From Macrotrachela quadricornifera (taxonomy: Eukaryota > Rotifera > Eurotatoria > Philodinida > Philodinidae): a DNA stretch of 64,000 bases. Every line of letters starts with the position of its first letter. The stretch's first letter is position 1. Positions 41,568 through 52,754 of the stretch are shown here, one piece after another. Both the position numbers and the translations under genes were made by a program. The notes beneath the pieces were generated by a model. The model was not told where the DNA came from. It was given only the letters and a program-made list of their open reading frames with translations, and did not search any database. Where the stretch lies: assembly GCA_022393335.1 (NCBI GenBank), contig JAJEKB010020803.1, positions 261,674 through 325,673 of the forward strand, written 5' to 3'.

Positions 41568-43642
41568 ACACTGTAAAAAAATAGGTATTCTACTAAACTT
41601 TGAAGTTTTGGCACTGTTTTACAAAATGATTTTAATTTGCGTGGTACGAAAATCGTTTCGTAATTTTCATACAGAACCTCACCGTCACCTCAAAAATTGA
41701 AAAGAGTTTCACAGTTTTATTACGAAACCTCTAGAAGTTTCGTGCATCGTGTACTTAACTTCAGTAGATTCGCATGTTTTGTACAAAACCGTTGACAGTT
41801 TCGTAACAGCATCTAAAAGTTCCGTATAAGTTCCACGAAGTCATCCATAATTTCGTGAGTGCTCTAATAGTTCCGGATACATTGTACGAAACGAAGCATG
41901 GTTTCGTAACAGACGTACCAAAACATTACATCATTAACGAAACTATGAACAGTTTCGTCCTATATATGCTGAACCAATTGATGTATTTCAAAACCACTTA
42001 TAGTTTTGTGGAACGACTAAAAGTTCCGTTTTTCTTTCACAAATCTATCGAAAGTTTCATAAAATATCAAAAGGTTCAGCATACATTGTACGAAACTGTT
42101 CATAGTTTCGTAAATAATGTAATGGTTCGGTATACCTTTGACGAAGCCATGAATAGCTCCGTAAGGATTGCAGAGTTTCCGCGCATATTTTACGAAACCA
42201 TTAATAGTTTCGAAAGCCATGTAGTAGTTTAGTATATCTTATACGAAACTAATAACAGTTTCATCAGTCATCTGAAGGTTCCATGTGCATGTTACGAAAC
42301 CATGAGGAGTTTCGTACTGCATCTAAAGGTTCCGTATATCTTCCACGAAGCATTCATAATGTCGTAAGTGTTCTAATAGTTCCTGATACATTGTACGAAA
42401 CTAGCTATGGTTTCGTAACAGGTATATCGAACCATTACATCATTTACGAAACTATGAACAGCTTCGTACAATGTATGCTGAACCTTTCGATATTTTACGA
42501 AACTTTCGATAGATTTGTATAAGAAATACGGAACTTTTAGGCGTGCTACAAAACTATCAGTGGTTTCGTAAAACATCAATTGGTTCAGTATACATGGGAC
42601 GAAACTGTTCATAGTTTCGTTAATGATGTAATGGTTTGGCATATCTGTTACGAAACCATGCTTCGTTTCGTACAATGTATCCGGAACTATTAGAGCACTC
42701 ATGAAGTTATGGATGGCTTCGTGGAACTTATACGAAACTTTTAGATGCTGTTACGGAACTGTCAACGGTTTTGTACAAAACATGCGAATCTACTGAAGTT
42801 GAGTACACGATGCATGAAACTTCCAGAAGAATACATCCTATTCCGTGATGTTGAACATTAGCGGAACCAGTTCCGCCTAGGATCTAGTTACATCCGATTC
42901 CGGAAACAGATATTAACATAAGACGAATCAATTCCGCCATCAAAAGGAATTCTTAGGAATTCCGTCTGATTCCTGAATCATATATACATTAGTCCTTATT
43001 GTATGCTTCTAAGTTATCATAGTGAACGGATCCGGAATTGAATTTCCGGATCCGAAATCAGATGGAATTCCTAGGAATTCCTTCTGATTCCGGAATTGAT
43101 GGAACCAGTATCGTTTCCGGAATCGCTCAGCGGAATCGCTTGTCGCCTTCACCCTCATGTTTGCTATTGTGATTGCAGGTTAATCTTCAACATAAATGAG
43201 CGATTCCGGATCCGGAATTACACGGAATTCCGTCTGATTCCGGAATCATATATGCATTAGTCTTCATCTTATGCTTCTAAGTTATCATAGTGAACGGATC
43301 CGGAATCAGACGGCATTACACGGAATTCCTTCTGATTCCGGAATTGATGGAACTAGTACCGATTCCGGAATCGCTTCTCAAACTTCATGTAATTCCGGAA
43401 TCGGTGGAATTAGTTCCCTAGGCGGAACTAGTAACCTAATGTTCAACATCGCGGAATAGGATGACTGCTCACTTCCAGAGGGTTTCGTAGTAAAACTTCA
43501 GAACTTTCTTCAGTTTTCGGAACTTAAAAAGGTTTTGTATGGAAATTACGAAACGTTTTTCATGCTACGGAACTTAAAATCGTTTCGTAAAACAGTGTTA
43601 AACCTTCAAAGTTCGGTAGAACACCAATTTTTTTGGAGTGTG
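41568..43642. mobile_element. Large foldback element built of mini-palindromes
   Basis: The outer ends are inverted: ACACTGTAAAAAAATAGGTA at 41568 and, on the other strand, ACACTCCAAAAAAATTGGTG ending at 43642, followed on both sides by CTACYRAACTTTGAAG. Arms of about 550 bp or more meet near 42275. Inside, short palindromes of the form TACGAAAC-N(8-10)-GTTTCGTA recur about every 60 bp, with GGTTC/GAACC spacers. The right arm is interrupted by the 42828-43470 insertion. Open frames on both strands arise from this symmetry and are not genes. Confidence 0.8.
42828..43470. mobile_element. 643-bp long-TIR element with 9-bp target duplication
   Basis: The direct repeat ACTTCCAGA flanks it (42819-42827 and 43471-43479). 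Inverted ends of about 54 bp share ATCCTATTCCG, GATGTTGAACATTAG and GTTCCGCCTAGG. The inside has GGAATTCC/TTCCGGAATC palindromes and a ~263-bp tandem duplication: TATGCTTCTAAGTTATCATA is at about 43001 and 43270. Long TIRs with a 9-bp duplication suggest a non-autonomous Mutator-like element. It inserted into the right arm of the large foldback element. Confidence 0.8.
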
Positions 43643-44090
43643 GCAACCATACCATTTTGTAGCGCGTGAAAAACTGCGTCGAACCATACAGATCAAAGTT
43701 CATTGTAAGTAACTTTTTATGGATCTCCGGGGCCGACTTTAGTGCTTGGATAGTATTTATCCACTCATTATGCCAGTTTGGTCTTTGACAAAATTTTTGG
43801 CTAGAAAAATCAAGACATGGCAATTATGCCATTTTATCGCGCGTGAAAAACTGCACCGAACGATATAGATCAAACTTTATTGTAAGAGACTTTTTGTGCG
43901 TCTCTAAGGATGACTGTAGTGCTTGGATAGTATTTATCCACTCATTTTGGGAATTTGGTCTTTGAGAAAAGTTTTGGCCAGAAAAATCAAGACATGGCAA
44001 TTATACCATTTTGTAGCGCGTGAAAAACTGCATCGAAACATATATTTCAAAATTCATTGTAAAGATATTTTTGTTTATCTTTGTAGCGTA
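43643..44090 (+). repeat. 177-bp tandem repeat, about 2.5 copies
   Basis: CCATTTTGTAGCGCGTGAAA occurs at 43652, 43829 (one change) and 44006, exactly 177 bp apart. Each unit also has GCTTGGATAGTATTTATCCA and GAAAAATCAAGACATGGCAA. Confidence 0.85.
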
Positions 44091-45463
44091 AATATCGGCC
44101 TTGGGCACCAAATACTGGTAGAAGTACCGTTTTTGCCTCATAGGTTTAAGTTTTATTTATTTTCTAAGGATGGTGTATATAGACATTTGTGCAGAATTTC
44201 ATTCTCTTTCAAATGAGACCATTTGCAAGCTTACGAGCACATTTTTATGTTACCTTTTTGTCCTTATTCGATATCACGCTGCAGTGAAAATTGAGTAAAA
44301 ATCGAGTTTGAATAGTCCAATGGGGATCACTGATTAACCTTCCAAATGAACTAAAAATGAGATAGAAAGATTCGCCGTCTCATTCTACACCGTTTCATAT
44401 ACATCTTTGATGAATTTAAAGATGGGCCGATTCGAATTCCTATACACCCCTGTCCTTTCTTCTTTTTATTTAGGTTGAGTTCAAATAAAAACTCCACTGA
44501 CCAGGTAAAACCTCAATGTTTCAATTTAATAAATTTTGTTTGTTTTCATTTAGGTCGGACTCAATTGAAAAGTAAACCGATCTGGTAAAAAGTAAATGTT
44601 GAAATTTAATTTAATAAGCGGTTTTTTTATTCATTTAGATTGGCCGTAGTTCATAAGTGAACTAATTCAGAAACAAGTATCGAATATATGAATTTTATGA
44701 AAAGAACTGATCCAATTTTGTTTCAAATTATAATTGATCATGTGAATGATTGGATGCTTAGGCTACTGAACGCTGAGCACGTATGTTGTGGATAACGTTC
44801 TAAAAAATATTTCAAATTTTATATACATCAGTTGATTGATTGAATAAAGTTTCACGCGTTTATGAAAGTAGCCGCATAAAACTTCGTTAAATGCCGCAGG
44901 TTTTTATAGAAAATAGATATTATTTTGAACCGTGAAAATGCATTAGAAAGCGTTTCTTTAATGTTTATTTCGGCGTTAAATTCTAGAAAACACGTTTAAA
45001 ATCGTTAGGTGTCTCACAATTTCGTTCTAAACATTCTTTTATTTTTGATCGTGCAAAAGCGTTCAAAAGTCTTTATCTAACGCGTTTTCTGGCATTAAAT
45101 CGGATGAAACGCGTTAAACATCGTTATTTTTGGTGTTTTTAACGCGTTTTTAGGGTCAAAAAGGTAACATCTTTTTTCGCGAGGTCGTTAAATTTTTAAC
45201 GAATTTTCACGTCACGCGTTGCCGTTAAATTCTAAAATATTTTCACATGGGATGGGATATTGAATACTTCCGACTTTTTTCGATTGCTGGAATTGAGAGG
45301 ATTTGAACAGTTTCGGTACGAAGAAATTCCGGCGGGATTACTGCTTCCATATTTCGTGATTTTTTCCTGCCGTTTCTGTTTTAATCCGTCCACTGTAACG
45401 ATCGACCTGGGTCCGTTTTCAAACAAATGAACATTTATTATATAAAAAATAGTTATTTTTCGA
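44091..45463. other. Intergenic with a short degenerate tandem repeat
   Basis: About 44465-44660 holds roughly 2.5 copies of an ~88-bp unit marked by TTTAGGTYGRRYTCAA and CTGGTAAAA. 44830-45230 is rich in GCGTTAAA words. A - strand frame 45232-45426 with IVTVDGLKQK faintly recalls the C-terminal end of LTR-retroelement integrases, too weak to call. Confidence 0.4.
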
Positions 45464-48400
45464 TCAATATTTGATCTTGAAAGAATTAAAGACTCTTGTT
45501 AATGTTCGTTCTGTTCGTTTCACACAATTTTTAAATTCTGTTCTGTAAATTTTGGCTGGTAACACGAAAACTGGAAACGTTGCCATCAGTGGAATAAACG
45601 ATATAATATAAGCAATTAGATAAAAATATTTTTGCCACGGACGAGTAATACAAACTAAGGTAAAAGAAAAACTAAGTCTCATCAGACCAAGAATAACGAG
45701 AGCGAGTGGACTACCGTGGAGCGAAAGTTGTTTTAGAAGTAATATGCAACAGTTTTGTGCTTTTCGATTTTTTAGAAATTTAAGTTTCATTCGTATCGAT
45801 CGGTGCAACAAGAAGATTGTCGCTAATGAATTAATAAATACTGGAATAACTAGGTTCATCAAGTTCATTGTCAATCGATAATATTCAATCCATGGCTTTG
45901 TAAATTTGATCACACACCATGTGTGTAATGTCGTTGATCGAGGATCATCAATCAATTGATGTATGAATGGTTCATACCAAGCACTGAGAAGAACAAGAGT
46001 AATAAGAAGAAAAACGATGCATTTAGCCACGTGAACACTACTAGATTTGTTAAAAGAAGTACCTTTAATTCTACTGACACAACGTTCTACTGCCACGCAG
46101 GCGATTAGCCAATCAAAAAGCATCGGACATACAGTTATGAAATATTCCAGAACAATGAAACTCCATCGAGCAACTAATCGATTGTCGACATTGTACATTT
46201 GCGTTTGTAAAAGATAGAAGAATCGACCAGCGACTGACGATAAACCTAACTGACCGATAATTGGTAAAACAAATAAATAAATACCACAACCAACTTGTTG
46301 GACTTTTGGCTGTTTGAATGTTGTCAATGAAAGAATGTTAGATATCAATCCAAATAAAAGAATCAGAATAAAAATTACAAATACCAGTTTGATTAGAAAA
46401 GGTTGACGGGTTAGTTTCTTGTTTTCAGCAATGTCTTGGGCGAGTACGATGTCTAAGGAAAGTGAATATTGAGATGTTGTTAACTGACACAATGACCCAT
46501 AAGCACATCCTCTACAAACACAAGCAAAATCTACAATACCATTCCAACTGTTCTGTATACATCGACCATTGTTTTGACAATAATTCGTTGTACATCCTGT
46601 AGATTCATGTGAAAAAACAACACAATCTGCTTGCTTGTATTTATCGCAAAAACACAGATAAATCTCATCATGAAAACAACGAACGACATTGCTCATTTCA
46701 CATATATGATGATAATACTTCACTTTTTTTAGCCAAGAAAACTTTCGAATAGTTGAATTCCAAATCAGTTCATCAACTTGTGGACAACGAGTTGTTTTGT
46801 CGATCATTGTCGTAATATTTGTTAGATCATTTTTAATAATCGCACCAATGTGATAATCAATCTTATCAGGTTCAAAGAAAATTTCCAGTAAAATGAACGA
46901 TGATAGATATCTGTAATTAGTATTGAAAACGGAGAGAGATTGATCCAACTGTAATTGGCTATATAATAGACGATTTTGTACAAATAAAATTCCAGGTGTT
47001 CTATTTTCTAATGACAAAAAATGGATTAAGATAACAGTTGATAACGAAAGGCTAGAAGGAAGAATTGACTTCGCAAAATAAATGTCAATTCGACCGTCAA
47101 CCATTTCACACAAGGTTCCAGAATAACCTTTGCGACACAAACAAATGAATTGTTTCGATTGTCGTTCATCTAACGGCAAACATATTCCATCGTATTTACA
47201 TTGAACATTTTCACATGGATTGAACAACGCGTGACATTCACTTCCAATGCGACCAAGAGGACAAACACAAATTGATGATGTTATTCCAACAAGACACTTA
47301 CTGTTTCCATTGCATGAACAGATTGTTGTGACATTGCATTGTCGACCTATCCAGTGATCTTCACATTGACAATATTCGTGATGCGGAAAATTGAGATACT
47401 TTTTGCATTTTCCGTGAATACAAGTGAGATTGGAGCATGATGTTGACTCGTAGAGTAATAGATGTACAACTAATCGATTAACTGGAAGAAAAGAAAATGG
47501 AACATAAAATAACCATGATGCTCTGAAATTGACACTTGATGTAGTAACGAAAAAAGCATCAAAACGAACAAACCAATTTCCACGCTGTTTTGGAGGTGGT
47601 CGAGGATAATTTAGATAAAACATTTGTTTCACCAGAGGCATGTGAATGAATTCCTCATAATGAAAAACACGATCATCCAGTATCAAACGAGCAACAATAC
47701 GAATAGCGCTTGCTTGTTGCGAATGTCGATTCATACTTGCAGCTATATCGATACGAACTGTGATTAATACACGTTCTGACTGGTATTCACATCTTGAACC
47801 ATAGTAACTAGGTGGGCACAAACATTTTATTTCAGAAGTTTGTTTTCTAATAATTATACCACGATTACAGTACCAATCATCCAATGGATTTTTTCCTTCG
47901 AACAGAAAATTCTTCACTGGTAAAATAGAGGATTCTTCGAAAGAAGCAACTTTATTCGAATATGATCTTTGTAAGTCTATTATAACAGGAGGATATTCTA
48001 TAATTCTATTGAGAGAAAATTGCAAAGAGCGTTCTTCCGAAAGATCACAAAACCATTCGTCTTCTCCATTTGGTTGACAATCGATAAAATGGTCACATTT
48101 TTTCTTCTTAGAGATACATGTTCCATTTTGACAAGTGAATTCTGTATTGTCTGAACATGTCGAGTTATACGACCATTGACACATCAAATTGTCTTCGAAA
48201 TTAGGACAGTCAACTATTGAGTCACAAATAGTGATTAATGATATACAATCACCAGAAGAGCAACGAAATGGAAAAATAGTGTTAGGATGATCACAGGATG
48301 TTTGTCTCTCATCTGTCGCTCCTAAACAATCGATAATACCGTCTTCAATATGCTGTATAGATAAACAACCTATCGTTCCATTTGGATAAGCACAATAATG

Positions 48401-50350
48401 TTCATTGACATTGCATTTGAAAACTTGATGTGTTAGATAAGAAAGAATTGTATCAGAACAATTCAATTCATCTTCTCCACGATTGAGATCCCAACGACCA
48501 TCACATCGATATGCATGCCATTCTTCACAACTTGATTCATCTGTTTCATTTTCGATAGTTATTTTTAATGGCGAAAAATCATCACAATTATCTCGAAATG
48601 CATAAAAGATCGGTGTTAAAGATGGACCACGAAGAAATTGACAACCAAAATCTGATCCTTTTGTGCAATAACCAATGAACAATTTGTCCGAACGATCTCG
48701 ACATATACCATCACCAATCACTGGTCGTGGAAACCATTGATCAACTGTTAAACATTTGAAACGATCGGTCAGATTGAGACTATTGAGAAAAGTACTGTTT
48801 AAATTTTCATCATTTTCGTCTTCATGTTCAAAACAATCAAAAATTCGGTCTTTTATTCGATGTTTCGAAATATATTTCATTGACATCTGACAATAATACA
48901 ATCGATTGTCTGCAGTTAACAATGGCGTATGAGTTATACTACATGCCGAAAAGAACGTGCGAATATCATCATATACATAATCATCCAAATTAATCTCATC
49001 ATCCGATACACACATCAGATCGTTGATGACAATAAAATTAGTTAACGGTAAATGAGGACATCGAGTATAATTGTAGCAAATATGTGTTGGTTGCCACCAT
49101 GTCGATGAATATTTCACTGGATTATGATAAAGAAATTGTACAAATAGATGGTCAAATATCCCTTGAATATGAAAAAAGAATGATCTTGGGCAATGTTTTT
49201 GAAAATTTTCCAAACATCGTTTTTGGCGAACATTAATAGGAGAACACTCGCAATCGTCATAATCATAGTTAAATAAATATCGACTCATTCCTTCAGACAT
49301 ACAGAACATAAGAAACCAACATTCATCACTAATATTCGTATTTGATGAAGGAGAAAGTAAATCATAAGACAGAAACAAATGTCGACCATTATTACATGTA
49401 GTTTCCCATGCAAAAATCTCTGCACATTGACCATCACTGCATGTAATTGTTTCTAAAGGGCATAAACGAAAGTCACAAAGAAGCAAAGGTGAAGAAGAGC
49501 ATTTGAAATCAATTAATGGGTTTTGATAACCTGAACTTTCATCGGAAAGATCGGCACAATCATAACTGAAATCAATAAGAAATATCTTTGGAATACACAT
49601 TCCATTACGACAACGATATTCATTATCTTTACATTGATTAATTTCCATTGAAATACATTCATCAGATTCATCTTCTCCATTCTTACAATTCAATACTCCA
49701 TCACAAATGTGTCTCCAATCAAGACATGTTAATGAATGACAATCAAAACCTTCATAACATGTTAACATTGACCTGTCATTAGTAATCTCTATATCATTAA
49801 TTAAATTTCGTTTTCTGTTCCATTGAAACTGTGTTATTCCATTGAAATCCATATCTTTCTCTTCATATGCAAAATTATATTCACATCGATCACCAAACTG
49901 ATTTACTTGAAAAAAAAACGATTAATTAAATTTCATGAAAATACATCTATTCAATCAATATGTTTTACCTGAACAGTTACAATAAAGATGATTAGCAAAT
50001 AAGATATAATCTTCGACTAAATACTTTTGATAATCATTGATTGTATCGATAGTTGCATTCCATTTATATAAATCGTAACTTTGAATATTCTTCAGCTTCA
50101 ACTGTTCAAATGTGTAATTTGTCTCACTGTAACATCGATAATCATCATAGTCAGAATTTGAAACATTATTTCGAATACAATATGGAACTAATTGATGTTC
50201 ACTTGTACCATTATCATTATTAATTATAAATGAATATAAACAGTCTTTATCCTCATAGCTGATTGATGAATGTGTTGCATACAAATGAAAAGATCCATTT
50301 ATCAAAATAAAAAGATCGACAACTAAAATCAATTGAAATATTATTTTCAT
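45464..50350 (-). CDS. LDLa/EGF receptor with seven membrane segments
   Basis: Two exons: 50350-49969 and 49905-45464, joined by a 63-bp intron (49968-49906) that splits a Val codon; 1607 aa. The start at MKIIFQLILVV gives a signal peptide. The extracellular part has several LDL-receptor class A modules (CLDWRHICDGVLNC...EDESDEC, CRNGMCIP...CADLSDES, CSSGDCISLITICDSIVDC, CQNGTCISKKKKCDHFIDC) and four EGF-like modules (for example CKYDGICLP ... CLCRKGYSGTLC). The C-terminal ~320 residues contain seven hydrophobic helices, from LIKLVFVIFILILLFGL to FYLIAYIISFIPLM, with a rhodopsin-like layout. A surface receptor is likely; ligand unknown. Alternative upstream ATGs (to 50452) would hide the signal peptide. 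Confidence 0.88.
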
Positions 50351-50770
50351 AAATAGAAAAATTAATAATAAATGACGACCATAGACGCGTTTTGTGTAAA
50401 AGAATTTTCTCACATTTTCATTGTTTTTCTCTATTTTGTTTCTAAAGATCATTTTTCTTCAGTTAATAGTGTCTGTGTCTAATTTGCATTTATTTTATAG
50501 CAAATATCAAGAACGTGTTCATCGATCTCAACTACTATTTGTCATCAAATACGTTATTTTATATAGTTCAAACATATCTCGACGATGTAAATGTTTCATT
50601 TGTTGAATTGTTGTTTCATGACTTTCTCTATTTGATTATAAAAGACCATTCAGTTCTCTAATCAGAAGAATTGATTATCATTCCGTCCCTGTAAAAATAG
50701 TTTCTAGATAAACAATTAAAATTGAATATTCTTTTGTCAAATTTATTTGTTAAGATCAAAAGAAAAGATC
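50351..50770. other. Upstream region of the receptor gene
   Basis: AT-rich, presumably 5' UTR and promoter. No separate feature recognised. Confidence 0.4.
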
Positions 50771-50848
50771 AAGGGTGAGGGTGAGGGTGAGTTTTCACAC
50801 GAATGATTCCAAGCTTCTTACGACGCGTTTCGGCCCTTACTCGAATGG
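50771..50848 (-). ncRNA. Telomere-like tract plus 3' half of a ribozyme unit
   Basis: + strand AAGGGTGAGGGTGAGGGTGA at 50771-50790. About 30 bp on, the - strand reads GGGCCGAAACGCGTC (50836-50822), keeping GAAA, the palindromic stem III ACGCGT and C17. The CTGATGA part is not recognisable. Confidence 0.5.
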
Positions 50849-51087
50849 TTCTCTTTTTTTCCTGTTCGCTGAAGGTTGATTTTATTCAAAGTTAGACAAG
50901 AGGCTCTTTCAAAAGTGAGAATTAAGTAGTAAAGACTTTTCTTAGAGACGACATGAAAATAAGGTTTATCTCTCAGATTGATGGGACAGTTTCTAATTCA
51001 TTTTACGCAAAAGCTTTTTCGGTGGCTTCTTGTGGATGATGAATGTTTCTAACGTACGTTGTGTATTGGCCATCAGTCGAGTCTAGC

Positions 51088-51133
51088 AACCATGACGCGT
51101 TTCGATCTTGCTAAAGGGTCTCATCGGATGGCT
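51088..51133 (-). ncRNA. Hammerhead-like motif with one core change
   Basis: - strand: stem I AGCCAT/ATGGTT (one G-U), core CCGATGA (U4 to C; 51127-51121), stem II GACC ... GATC (one mismatch), GAAA (51103-51100), stem III ACGCGT, C17 at 51094. It is the best match to the family consensus among the - strand copies. No long C-rich tract follows directly. Confidence 0.6.
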
Positions 51134-51162
51134 TCGAAAGCTACAGAACTAAGCTCTGTTCA

Positions 51163-51200
51163 AATGATCCACATATCACAAACAAGACCTATTTACTAAA
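51163..51200 (-). repeat. Partial duplicate of the ribozyme unit
   Basis: - strand GAAGCCATCTGATGATTCCT is an intact 5' half (stem I plus CTGATGA) but the 3' half is lost. It lies 45 bp from the fuller unit at 51088-51133 and shares its 5' flank GAAGCCAT. Confidence 0.5.
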
Positions 51201-51332
51201 GGAATCATCAGATGGCTTCGACTACTGAACTACAAAATTCTGTTCAAATGATCGAAAGTAATCACAAACAAGAATCAGTGGATCAAGTAATCACCTAAAC
51301 AACTACAAGAAATCCAAGAATTTCAAGTGGAG

Positions 51333-51352
51333 TGAGGGTGAGGGTGAGGGTA
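51333..51352 (-). repeat. Telomere-like tract
   Basis: GAGTGAGGGTGAGGGTGAGG on the + strand. An isolated GACGCGTTTCG, the 3' core of a ribozyme unit, lies at about 51509-51519. The rest of 51200-51960 has no gene. Confidence 0.6.
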
Positions 51353-51974
51353 AATCAATTGAAAAACAGATCGACTTATATTCGATCCAAGTACAAATCA
51401 ATCTGCTGGTCTCAACTCTTGCTTTCTTCAGTAATCGATCAATCAATCAATCAATCAGATAAGTACTGAAAAGAAAGACGATGTAATGCAATTTTCTTTT
51501 TGAATCGTCGACGCGTTTCGTGTTTATTTATAATTGAAATTTAAAACACTCATCAGCTCACTACATTACAGCAAACGATAGCTATTTTTAATTTAGGGCA
51601 CTAGGGAAAGAAATTCTATTAGACTAAATCGAAGAAGCATGGGCAGAAAAGGGGTGAATTATTTTTGTTGAAATATTCAATCTGTAAATATTGATAATAG
51701 CAGATTGAAACGATGTCCTAATTTTGAATGGTAGTGCTGGACTAATTGATACAGGTTGACGGCTAAATTTCTAAATTAATCATAAATAAATAGCAAGATG
51801 AGAAATTCGCCGTATTTTAAAGTAAGTGTAAAGTCGATTGGTGTTTTGGTGACTTGGAAACCGCAATAGATACAATTATTTTGATTGGTTTTTTCATAAA
51901 TTGTGTCTAATTTAAGTTATAATTATTGACCTTTAAAAGATGGGCATGTATTCCATGCACATTTAAGCACGATT

Positions 51975-52103
51975 ACGTGTGTGACAGCTATCAGCTCTAA
52001 GAGCCGACAGAATCGGTTCAACGAAATCTATCTTCAGTTCACAATTCATGAGCTGGTTCCATCGGAAACAGTGTAGTTAACTGAGATGGAGCTGTCACAC
52101 ACC
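51975..52103. mobile_element. 129-bp miniature element with 11-bp target duplication
   Basis: TAAGCACGATT flanks it exactly on both sides (51964-51974 and 52104-52114). The ends are inverted, sharing GTGTGTGACAGCT. A size of 129 bp and a 9-11-bp duplication point to a Mutator-like MITE. Confidence 0.75.
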
Positions 52104-52114
52104 TAAGCACGATT

Positions 52115-52754
52115 TAAGGATGTAATAGATAACTTAGAAACAGAAGCAATACAAAAGAATATATACGAAGATTATTTCATTTCATTTCATTTCGCTTCGT
52201 ATACAAGCATGTACTCTCGTTTCGACGAACAGCTGCATGATTTAGCACCTTTTCATCGGTATATTGTGATGGCTTAATCGCTACTCGTTTTGTCATTGTA
52301 TGGTGAAAAAATAGACGCAGAATAATGAACTTTTCTAAAGAATTTATAAGATTAATTAATTGATTTATATGCGTTTTTATTTTGGTTGCCGATAAATCAA
52401 ACAGAGAGTGCATCGGCAGTAATATACTCTCAGAAACTTTATTGACTTTGTCAAACACTTCAGAAAATAGTTCATTGATGTACCGGTTTAGGTGGTTCTG
52501 ATATGAACATTTGAAGAAGCGTGACCATCTCTAAACACTCTTTGAAACTTTCAAACATTTGCAACAATAATATATTTATTCATTTAGTGACAAAATTTTT
52601 TAACAAAACAATTACTGTGAACGATCAGATATTGAGAAAAATGGAATCAAATGGTATAAATTACAATCATTTCACACACAAACATAAAAGTAAAGAAAAG
52701 ACAGATTTCTCGACATTTGATTTCAATTAATCTCATATCACCATACGATATGAC
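52115..52754. other. Intergenic, no gene recognised
   Basis: A - strand frame 52177-52458 (93 aa) shows no motif. The right end adjoins the 3' end of the ACC-synthase-like relic. Confidence 0.35.

Noticed and set aside
41855..42702. Open frames with repeated YET..SFV peptides on both strands
   Set aside because: They come from the mini-palindromes in an inverted repeat; equal frames on both strands argue against coding.
41568..43642. Regular short repeats with spacers, CRISPR-like at first glance
   Set aside because: The repeats are diverged, palindromic and part of a larger inverted structure, spacing is irregular, and the genome is eukaryotic.
45232..45426. Possible integrase C-terminus of an LTR retroelement
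   Set aside because: Only a short IVTVDGLKQK similarity; no RT, RNase H or LTR nearby.
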